5,724 nt of DNA from Candidatus Coatesiibacteriota bacterium (GTDB lineage Bacteria; RBG-13-66-14), in contig DAOVLG010000145.1 of NCBI GenBank assembly GCA_030631385.1, forward strand, positions 1-5,724, in the 5' to 3' direction. A program made the position numbers and the translations under genes. Numbering within the stretch: the first letter of the stretch is position 1; each line of letters starts with the position of its first letter. Shown in pieces: positions 1-4,575 of the stretch. The notes beneath the pieces are model-generated. The model had not been told where the DNA came from. It saw nothing but the letters and a program-made list of their open reading frames with translations, and made no database searches.

Positions 1-644
1 CCCAGGCTCTTTGACATCTTATTTTCGCCGTCCAGGCCCATGATGCGTTTGGCCGGGGTCAGGGCCACCTGGCACTCGGGGAAGACCTCACCGAAGCGGG
101 CGTTGAATTTTCTCGCGATCTCCCGCGCCAGCTCGATGTGCTGCACCTGGTCCTCACCCACCGGCACCACACTGGCCCGGTAGAGGAGGATGTCCGCCGC
201 CTGCAGCACCGGGTAGGTGAAGAGCCCCACGTTGACGTTTTCGGCGTGCTGCTGGGACTTCAGCTTGAACTGGGTCATCCGCGAGAGGTCGCCGAAGGGG
301 GTCACCGTGTTGAATATCCACGCCAGCTCGGTGTGCTGGGGAACCTCGCTCTGGATGAAGATGGTGCAGCGGTCGGGGTCGAGCCCGGCGGCGATGTTGG
401 CCACCGCCGCGTCGAAAACGCAACCCGGCATCTCAGTGGGGTCGTAGGGAATGGTCGAGGCGTGGTGGTCCACGATGCAGAAGAAGCATTCGTAATCGTC
501 CAGGAATGTTACCCAGTTCGAAATGGCGCCCAGGTAGTTACCGATGTGCAGCTCGCCCGTGGGCTGGATGCCGGAGAAGGTGCGCACCTTGCCCTCGGTG
601 TTCTTGAAGGTGAGGTAACCGTTCTCGTCTTTGTACATGCTCAT
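1..644 (-). CDS. trpS: Tryptophanyl-tRNA synthetase, N-terminal 214 residues (cut by window edge)
   Basis: This cytoplasmic class I aminoacyl-tRNA synthetase activates tryptophan with ATP and charges tRNA-Trp. Seen in the translation: FSGIQPTGELHIGNYLGAI at residues 23-41, with HIGN (33-36) as the HIGH-type ATP-binding signature; VDHHAST at 58-64; VPQHTELAWIF at 101-111; GLFTYPVLQAADILLY at 140-155; VGEDQVQHIELARE at 162-175; and KMSKS at 209-213. The window ends one codon after KMSKS, so the C-terminal anticodon-binding part (about 120 more residues in a usual ~330-residue TrpRS) lies outside. The start is the ATG at 644, with an AGGA ribosome binding site 7 bases upstream (652-655). A second in-frame ATG at 638 is less well spaced. 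There is an extra ~20 residues before the conserved FSG motif compared with E. coli TrpRS. No convincing promoter was found upstream. Identity is certain; what continues beyond the edge is not visible. Confidence 0.97.
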   Translation of the reverse strand, partial: MSMYKDENGYLTFKNTEGKVRTFSGIQPTGELHIGNYLGAISNWVTFLDDYECFFCIVDHHASTIPYDPTEMPGCVFDAAVANIAAGLDPDRCTIFIQSEVPQHTELAWIFNTVTPFGDLSRMTQFKLKSQQHAENVNVGLFTYPVLQAADILLYRASVVPVGEDQVQHIELAREIARKFNARFGEVFPECQVALTPAKRIMGLDGENKMSKSL

Positions 645-722
645 GGCGCTATCCTAGCGGTATCCGCGTCGGACCGCAAGGCCCGCGCAGTACTTTTTCC
701 GTAGAAGACGTAAAAGGGGTTA

Positions 723-791
723 CTACTGCCGGGAAGGACGCCAGCAGTACGCCACGGCGAGAAAGGAGTGTGGCAGGTAGCGGTAACGCAT
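723..791 (-). pseudogene. Short coding-like tail, possible 3' remnant of a gene cut by the AT-rich block
   Basis: Reading down from an ATG at 791 gives 22 codons containing LPHSFLAVAYCW and ending in tandem stops TAG TAA (725-720). The codons are GC-rich and look native. Two codons further upstream, the same frame meets a TAA just inside the AT-rich block, so the frame is open only on the native side of the boundary. No ribosome binding site is visible before the ATG, because the upstream bases are AT-rich. I do not recognise the peptide. It could be the C-terminal end of a gene interrupted by the neighbouring AT-rich insertion, part of a lineage-specific intergenic repeat, or chance. The rest of the 645-831 gap holds only a weak GCAA-loop hairpin and no convincing trpS promoter. 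Confidence 0.25.
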
Positions 792-832
792 GTAGATTTA
801 TATTAAAATAAGTAATAATTTAATTATGCGTT
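785..832. repeat. Inverted repeat AACGCAT / ATGCGTT at the end of the AT-rich block
   Basis: AACGCAT at 785-791 and ATGCGTT at 826-832 form a perfect 7-base inverted repeat around 34 AT-rich bases. The right arm touches the stop codon of the TIR-like gene (TAA at 834-832). The transcript could fold here, but no U-run follows, so this is not a standard intrinsic terminator. It lies where the composition changes from AT-rich to GC-rich and may be an end structure of the inserted block or a weak 3' hairpin for the gene. Confidence 0.35.
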
Positions 833-1890
833 TATAACATAGCATCCAATTTGCTCACTGTAATATCACAAACTGATACACCTATATGTAAAGTTTCAAT
901 TAATTGTTTATAATGTACCTTTACATAGCTTGTCGATTTCTTCATTTCTCTACTTAGATTAGATACTGTATCCATACTATTTATATATACATCTGATCCT
1001 TCTAATGCTTTTTCAAGGGTATTCTTTAAAATAATCATTGTCTCACGTAATTGTTTTGCACTATTACGATCGTCTTCAGATTTTAACACAACTAATTTAA
1101 AAAAACCTTTTATATTGTCTTTCATCTTATCCCAAGCCCTTTTTAATGCAGGATTATCATTTTCCATTAATTTCCCAAACTCGATTAAATCACCTGCAAC
1201 ACCATCTAATAAATCCTTAGCTCTAATAAAAAAACCGGGTTTGCTTTTATCGAGGCTTGACAATTCTTTATTTGCGCTATTCATAGATAAAGTTACATAT
1301 TGCAACCCGTCAGTAATTGATATTATTTTAGTTTGAATAGTTTCATTTAATTTAAAAAATTCTGTTATAAAATCTAAGAAGCCAATCTCTTCTAACGACT
1401 CATCAATATTGGGAATATCAGGTATTGCTTCGGAAGGTTTCTCTGTTATATATTCTTTACCAAAATCCACAACAGGATTACTATAAAGGATGTCGCCATT
1501 AATTGTTTTTTTTCCAATTTCTTCTAAATCCTTAATTAATTTATCAACTTTGGTAAAATCAGTTGAATAAGTTATTACCTTATAGTTTCTTAAATCAAAA
1601 GGAACTTGTTCAATCACTTGCGTCAATAAAAGAGTCTTTTTATTAAGACCATGAGCAATTCCCAACTCATAGTAAACATTAGGATTTGTTGAGGTTATTT
1701 CAGCTACAATCAAATCAGATTTAATAATGCCCTCAATAATATCAAGCAAAATATTTCTTTGGTTTAAATCTTTATCTGCTCTGGATACTATATAACCAGC
1801 CTTTTCTAATCCTGGCTTTATTAGATGTTTATAAATATCAGTAAATTCTTCGTCGAATGGACAAAGGATAAATGCTTGTGATTTTCCCAT
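832..1890 (-). CDS. TIR-like / nucleoside 2-deoxyribosyltransferase-like effector with helical C-terminal domain
   Basis: 352 residues, not a named gene. Residues ~5-110 match the TIR-like / deoxyribosyltransferase-like Rossmann fold: AFILCPFDEEF (6-16), IYKHLIKPGLEKAGY (19-33), a helix before SDLIVAEIT (58-66), NPNVYYELGIAHGL (69-82) and VPFDLR (96-101). In these families the acidic residue of the YELG motif, here Glu75, is the expected catalytic residue for N-glycosidic cleavage of NAD or nucleotides. The more usual 'ADLT' reads AEIT here. A Pro/Glu-rich linker (~145-165) leads to a probable all-helical region (~168-352) without transmembrane segments, which I do not recognise. Related domains often serve as effectors in antiphage systems; that role here is inference. 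The start is the ATG at 1890 because AGGTGG (1896-1901) sits 5 bases upstream; the in-frame GTG at 1899 lies inside that ribosome binding site. Base composition is about 30 % GC, unlike the neighbours, indicating transfer. Plausible alternative: a nucleotide-metabolising enzyme unrelated to defence. Confidence 0.85.
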   Translation of the reverse strand: MGKSQAFILCPFDEEFTDIYKHLIKPGLEKAGYIVSRADKDLNQRNILLDIIEGIIKSDLIVAEITSTNPNVYYELGIAHGLNKKTLLLTQVIEQVPFDLRNYKVITYSTDFTKVDKLIKDLEEIGKKTINGDILYSNPVVDFGKEYITEKPSEAIPDIPNIDESLEEIGFLDFITEFFKLNETIQTKIISITDGLQYVTLSMNSANKELSSLDKSKPGFFIRAKDLLDGVAGDLIEFGKLMENDNPALKRAWDKMKDNIKGFFKLVVLKSEDDRNSAKQLRETMIILKNTLEKALEGSDVYINSMDTVSNLSREMKKSTSYVKVHYKQLIETLHIGVSVCDITVSKLDAML

Positions 1891-1915
1891 TACTTCCACC
1901 TTTCAGTATAACAGC

Positions 1916-1944
1916 AGTTTAGCAGACACTCATGTATTTGTCAA
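1916..1944 (-). promoter_or_regulatory. Sigma70-type promoter of the TIR-like gene
   Basis: Reading the minus strand, a perfect -35 TTGACA (1944-1939) is followed after exactly 17 bases by -10 TAAACT (1921-1916). This predicts a start near 1909 and a leader of about 19 bases that contains the AGGTGG ribosome binding site. A second -10-like TATACT (1910-1905) would start transcription inside the ribosome binding site and is less likely. The promoter spans the 3' end of the small ORF 1930-2058, so the cargo appears to bring its own expression signals. No operator palindrome is evident. Confidence 0.65.
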
Positions 1945-2058
1945 TAATACACATTTACTTTTTATATTTATACCGCTGATATCGCCACAACCTATTTTAA
2001 CAACAGCTTCACTCTCAGGGGGTCGTCTGGAAGGTATCTCTTCTATGTAGTTCCTCAT
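1930..2058 (-). pseudogene. 42-codon ORF with strong RBS; small protein or 5' stub of an interrupted gene
   Basis: An ATG at 2058 is preceded by AAAGGAGG (2070-2063) with a 4-base gap, the strongest ribosome binding site in the window. The protein begins MRNYIEEIPSRRPPESEAVV, continues KIGCGDISG, and then runs across the composition boundary into AT-rich codons (INIKSKCVLLTNT) before a TGA at 1932-1930. The first ~29 codons have native-like composition and the last ~13 do not. The simplest reading is that the 5' end of a native gene survives and its frame now ends by chance in inserted DNA. Alternatively it is a genuine small protein. I do not recognise the sequence. It lies 95 bases after the permease stop and 39 bases before the TIR-like gene, so it could be co-transcribed with either. 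Confidence 0.45.
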
Positions 2059-2083
2059 CTTTCCTCCTTTATCAGCCCTCGGC

Positions 2084-2104
2084 GGCGGGGATGGAATCCC
2101 CGCC
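2084..2104. repeat. Hairpin repeat, copy 1 (GGCGGGGAT-gga-ATCCCCGCC)
   Basis: This is a perfect 9-base inverted repeat with a 3-base loop. On the minus strand it is preceded by GTAGGG, giving the pattern GTAGGGCGGGG..TCC..CCCCGCC. The same pattern, facing the other way, occurs at 2126-2152. Such GTAGGG(G)CGGG hairpins are a widespread type of dispersed intergenic repeat in bacteria, to my recollection. It stands just upstream of the strong ribosome binding site of the 42-codon ORF. There is no U-run, so a terminator role would be unusual. Confidence 0.7.
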
Positions 2105-2125
2105 CTACATAATCGTTCGCGGGCC

Positions 2126-2152
2126 GTAGGGGCGGGCGTCCACACCCACCCG
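2126..2152. repeat. Hairpin repeat, copy 2, directly after the permease stop codon
   Basis: GTAGGGGCGGG on the plus strand is followed by GTCCA and CACCCACCCG. GGGCGGG (2130-2136) pairs with CCCACCC (2145-2151) around an 8-base loop, with one mismatch that becomes a G-U pair in minus-strand RNA. It begins at the base next to the permease stop codon (2155-2153), so it may protect the 3' end of that mRNA or slow transcription. It shares GTAGGG, GCGGG and TCCA with copy 1, and the two copies face each other across about 17 bases. Confidence 0.65.
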
Positions 2153-3523
2153 TTACATCAACACCGGTGCGATGAAGTAAACGAGGAACCCCGCCGTAAC
2201 GACATACATCAACGGGTGAACCTCGGAAAATTTGCCCTGGAACACCTTCAGGAAGGTGTAGGTGATGAACCCGGCGCCGATGCCGTCGGTGATCGAGTAG
2301 GCCAACGGCATGACGATGATGATGATGAATGCCGGAAGCGCCGTGTCCCATTTCTCGAAGTCTATGCGCCGGATGAGGCCGGCCATCAGAAAACCGACGA
2401 TGATCAGGGCCGGCGCGGTGGCCTCGACGGGTACTACAGCCACCAGGGGGTGGAAGAAGATCGCCGACAGAAAGAACGCACCGACGAAGACGGGCATCAA
2501 GCCGGTGCGTCCGCCCGAGGCGATGCCCGCCGTGCTCTCGATGTAGGTGGTGACGCTGGAGGCTCCGGTGGCGCCACCCACCGCCGCCGCCAGGCTGTCC
2601 ACCAGCAGGACCCGCCGCAACCGTGGGATCTTCCCGTCCTCCCCCATGAAGCCCGCCTTGTCACCGATGGCCACCACCGACCCCATGGTGTCGAAGAAGT
2701 CCGAGAGCATCACGGCGAAGATGGTCAGCACCGCCCCGAGCCAACCCATCTCGGTGAAGATGGCACCGAAGTCCACCCGCCCGAAGGTGGAGAAATCGGG
2801 CAGCGCCAAGATCCGATCCGGCATCACCGCCGTTCCCGCGGCGAAGCCCAGAACAGACTCACCCACCGGGGTGAAACCGGCGATGTGGTTGGCAGCCGTG
2901 GCCAGGACCGTCGTGAAGACGATGCCGATCAGTATCCCGCCGGGCACCCGCCTGGCCATCAACACCCCGGTGATGAACAGTCCCAAGACGACCGTCAACA
3001 CGGGAAAGCTCACCAGGTCGCCCAGTTTGACCATGGTGTCGGGGTCGGAGACGATGATGCCGCCCTTCTGCAAACCCATCAGGGTCAGGAAGAGGCCGAT
3101 GCCCACCGCTATGGCATGCTTGAGCGGCATCGGAATGGCCTCCATCACCTTCTCGCGGACCCGTGTCAACACCAGGAGGGTTATGGCGATCCCCTCGATG
3201 ACGAAGACCCCCATCGCCGCCGCAAAGCCGCCGAGCTGGAGTGCCAACCCCAACGCGATGGCGTTGAGACCCATTCCACTGGCCAGGGCGATGGGGTAGT
3301 TGCTCAACAGCCCCATGAAGATGCACATCAGGCCCGAGGCCAGGCAGGTGGCGGTCACCGTGGCCGAGATGGGCCAGGCGATGTCGGGGTTCTCGCCGAA
3401 GGCGTTCAAAAACTGCGGGTTGACCACGATGATGTAGGCCATGGTCAGGAAGGTGGTCACACCCGCCAGGAGTTCGCGCCGGGTGGTTGTCCCGTGCTCG
3501 GCCAGTCTGAAAAATCGTTCCAT
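2153..3523 (-). CDS. AzgA/PbuG-type purine base permease (NCS2 superfamily)
   Basis: 456-residue inner-membrane transporter for purine bases (adenine, guanine or hypoxanthine), probably proton-coupled as in the AzgA branch of NCS2. Seen: FFRLAEHGTTTRRELLAGVTT near the N terminus followed by FLTMAYIIVVNPQFL (25-39); ALASGMGLNA (79-88); SDFFDTMGSVVAIGDKAG in TM8 (from 274, Asp275 and Asp278); GATGASSVTTYIESTAG in TM10 (317-333, Glu329); and SGGRTGL. Many hydrophobic spans fit the usual 14-segment fold. In fungal AzgA an Asp of TM8 and the Glu of TM10 bind substrate, and both are kept here. Exact substrate cannot be told, so no symbol is given. The start is the ATG at 3523, giving the typical MERFF beginning, with AGGGAG (3538-3533) 9 bases upstream; a TTG at 3550 would add nine atypical residues. 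It has its own promoter and is followed by a hairpin repeat. No purine riboswitch fits in the ~33-base leader. Length is normal for the family. Confidence 0.95.
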   Translation of the reverse strand: MERFFRLAEHGTTTRRELLAGVTTFLTMAYIIVVNPQFLNAFGENPDIAWPISATVTATCLASGLMCIFMGLLSNYPIALASGMGLNAIALGLALQLGGFAAAMGVFVIEGIAITLLVLTRVREKVMEAIPMPLKHAIAVGIGLFLTLMGLQKGGIIVSDPDTMVKLGDLVSFPVLTVVLGLFITGVLMARRVPGGILIGIVFTTVLATAANHIAGFTPVGESVLGFAAGTAVMPDRILALPDFSTFGRVDFGAIFTEMGWLGAVLTIFAVMLSDFFDTMGSVVAIGDKAGFMGEDGKIPRLRRVLLVDSLAAAVGGATGASSVTTYIESTAGIASGGRTGLMPVFVGAFFLSAIFFHPLVAVVPVEATAPALIIVGFLMAGLIRRIDFEKWDTALPAFIIIIVMPLAYSITDGIGAGFITYTFLKVFQGKFSEVHPLMYVVTAGFLVYFIAPVLM

Positions 3524-3562
3524 CCTGCTTTTCTCCCTGGATGAAACCAATACGATGCGCCG

Positions 3563-3591
3563 ATTGTAACAACGCCCCGCCGGGGCGTAAA
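3563..3591 (-). promoter_or_regulatory. Purine permease promoter with palindromic spacer (possible operator)
   Basis: On the minus strand, -35 TTTACG (3591-3586; 4 of 6 consensus) and -10 TACAAT (3568-3563; 5 of 6) are 17 bases apart. The predicted start is near 3556, giving a ~33-base leader with the AGGGAG ribosome binding site. The spacer is almost filled by the perfect palindrome ACGCCCCgccGGGGCGT (3572-3588), which overlaps the -35 box and ends 3 bases from the -10. This is a position where a repressor or MerR-type activator could act. It may instead be a second hairpin terminator for the upstream gene. Confidence 0.45.
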
Positions 3592-3617
3592 GAGGAGACC
3601 CGCGTGGGCCTCCCTTT
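3589..3617 (-). terminator. Hairpin terminator after the DNRLRE-protein gene
   Basis: In minus-strand RNA, AAAGGGAGGCCC pairs with GGGTCTCCTCTTT around the loop ACGC, with one G-U pair and one bulged U. The stem starts 22 bases after the stop codon of the DNRLRE-protein gene. The A-rich left arm and U-ending right arm fit an intrinsic terminator, but no long U-run follows, so efficiency is uncertain. Its last bases overlap the -35 box of the permease promoter, making termination and the next promoter tightly abutted. Confidence 0.5.
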
Positions 3618-3639
3618 CGTCAGGCGTTAAAGCTGAAAG

Positions 3640-4266
3640 CTAGAACATCGCCTTGATGCAGCCGAAGGACACCTCCTCGACCCCCTCCTCCGAGAGGTCC
3701 AGCACCAGCTTGGGCCGAAGCGTCTCATCTACCTGGTACTCGCTGGCGTAGAAGGTGGCGCCCCGCTCACCGGTATCTTCGTCGAAGAGTTTGAAGCCGT
3801 GGTTGGCCAGCGTGTTGTCCAACCAGCCCTGGACGATCTCCGTGACATCCACGGACCACCACTCCTCACTCATCGAGGGGTAGCCGGTCGAGTCGAGGGT
3901 GTCGGGGTGAATATCCGGCATATTGTACCAGTTTATCATGTCCTCATCCCAGTAAGCGTCGCAGGCGCCGAATTCAATTCCGCCGCCCGAGCCGGTCACA
4001 GCCTGGGTGTAGAGAAAGAGCGTGGCCTCATTCACATACCGACCGTGGTAGTACATCAGGTCGTCGAACTCGATGAAGCTGACGAAGGCCTGGCTCGGCG
4101 AGTCCGAGGTGTGAACCTTCAACAGGTAGGATACGCCGTAGTTGTTGCCGGGAAACTGCTCCCAGCAGAAGGCGTCCTTGCCCCTGAAGAGCCCCGGCTG
4201 GAGCTCGACGATCTCGGCCTGGGCGACCGCGGCGATCAGGATCAGCAACAGGGCGGCTCGTCGCAT
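3640..4266 (-). CDS. Exported single-domain DNRLRE (CBM96-like) protein
   Basis: 208 residues. MRRAALLLILIAAVAQA (1-17) is a Sec signal peptide with likely cleavage after AQA. The rest is one DNRLRE-type beta domain, recognised from its order of motifs: DAFCWEQFPGNNYG (31-44), a strand ending in SFIEFDDL (63-70), NEATLFLYT (79-87), DAYWDEDMINWYNMP (103-117; family pattern 'W.E..ITWNNMP'), WWSVDVTEIVQGWLDN (136-151), NHGFKLF (155-161) and RPKLVLDL near the end. DNRLRE domains are found in secreted surface or carbohydrate-associated proteins, usually attached to larger enzymes; here the domain stands alone, so a binding or structural role outside the cytoplasm is inferred, with no catalytic residue claimed. 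It has three cysteines (34, 102, 203) and a short tail ending SFGCIKAMF after the domain. The start is the ATG at 4266 because AAGGA (4278-4274) is 7 bases upstream; an ATG at 4290 would put eight residues before the signal peptide and overlap that site. Confidence 0.8.
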   Translation of the reverse strand: MRRAALLLILIAAVAQAEIVELQPGLFRGKDAFCWEQFPGNNYGVSYLLKVHTSDSPSQAFVSFIEFDDLMYYHGRYVNEATLFLYTQAVTGSGGGIEFGACDAYWDEDMINWYNMPDIHPDTLDSTGYPSMSEEWWSVDVTEIVQGWLDNTLANHGFKLFDEDTGERGATFYASEYQVDETLRPKLVLDLSEEGVEEVSFGCIKAMF

Positions 4267-4307
4267 GAGTGTATCCTTAAATGCAGGCATAAAAGAGCTT
4301 CGTCACA

Positions 4308-4336
4308 ATACTAAAGGATAACGAACCAACTTACAA
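4308..4336 (-). promoter_or_regulatory. Candidate promoter of the DNRLRE-protein gene
   Basis: On the minus strand, -35 TTGTAA (4336-4331) and -10 TAGTAT (4313-4308), each 4 of 6 to consensus, are exactly 17 bases apart. The predicted start is near 4301, leaving a ~35-base leader that carries the AAGGA ribosome binding site. The surrounding bases are more AT-rich than the genes, as expected of a promoter. The match is moderate. Confidence 0.4.
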
Positions 4337-4575
4337 TGTATACTTTACAAACTCGGGAGGCCTACCTTACGCAATCTTTACGACGTATCCAATAAGTGAT
4401 CCCACAATCTAACGCGCTAGGGGGCAAGGTGTTACGACAAGGGATTTCGACCCCTTGCTTCCTCAAGATGTTTCGTCATCAATGCGCAGGGGAAAGAAAC
4501 CACCTAAATTGCGCTAATGTGGCATTTTTCGAAGGCCGACCTCATATGAACCAGTCAAAAACCGGCGGATTTTAT
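4314..4575. other. Gap between lepA and the DNRLRE-protein gene, with alternative hairpins
   Basis: I see no convincing gene here. A plus-strand GTG-started frame from 4396 runs into antisense of lepA and lacks coding character. The notable structure is CAAGGG (4438-4443) pairing with CCCTTG (4452-4457) around an 8-base loop. It competes with GCAAGG (4424-4429) pairing with CCTTGC (4453-4458), so the two hairpins exclude each other. No intrinsic terminator is evident after the lepA stop, so lepA transcripts might run through this stretch. It may be a dispersed intergenic repeat or a decayed gene. Confidence 0.4.

Larger units (their letters stand above)
786..1970. other. AT-rich foreign-looking block carrying one gene
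   Basis: Composition drops abruptly from GC-rich to roughly 30 % GC near 790 and recovers near 1970. Base counts by eye in two 60-base lines inside gave about 13 % and 32 %. The block holds one gene (832-1890) with its own promoter. It contains no transposase, integrase or tRNA that could explain its arrival. Just outside its ends, AGCGGTA (779-785) and TACCGCT (1971-1977) form a 7-base inverted pair, which is suggestive but short enough to be chance. Truncated-looking native ORF pieces sit on both sides. The limits are approximate and set from composition. Acquisition by horizontal transfer is an inference from composition. Confidence 0.7.

Noticed and set aside
672..695. GGACC-GCAA-GGCCC hairpin upstream of trpS
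   Set aside because: The stem is imperfect and there is no fitting U-run in the direction of any neighbouring gene. I could not link it to a T-box or any other leader of aminoacyl-tRNA synthetase genes.
138..704. Plus-strand open frame opposite trpS
   Set aside because: The minus strand is an unmistakable TrpRS with HIGN and KMSKS motifs, and the opposite frame has no recognisable protein features.
1891..1899. Upstream GTG start for the TIR-like gene
   Set aside because: The GTG lies inside the AGGTGG ribosome binding site that serves the ATG at 1890, so the longer form would lack its own site.
2216..3544. Long plus-strand open frame opposite the permease gene
   Set aside because: The minus strand encodes a full NCS2/AzgA permease with all family motifs. 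The plus frame is His/Gly/Arg/Asp-rich low-complexity translation, typical of the antisense of a GC-rich gene.
3524..3562. Purine riboswitch before the permease gene
   Set aside because: The predicted leader is only about 33 bases and shows none of the three-way junction core of the guanine/adenine riboswitch.
4438..4457. Stem-loop with TTCGA in the loop, resembling a tRNA T-arm
   Set aside because: The loop is 8 bases and lacks the standard TTCRANY arrangement. No anticodon arm, D arm or acceptor stem can be found around it on either strand.
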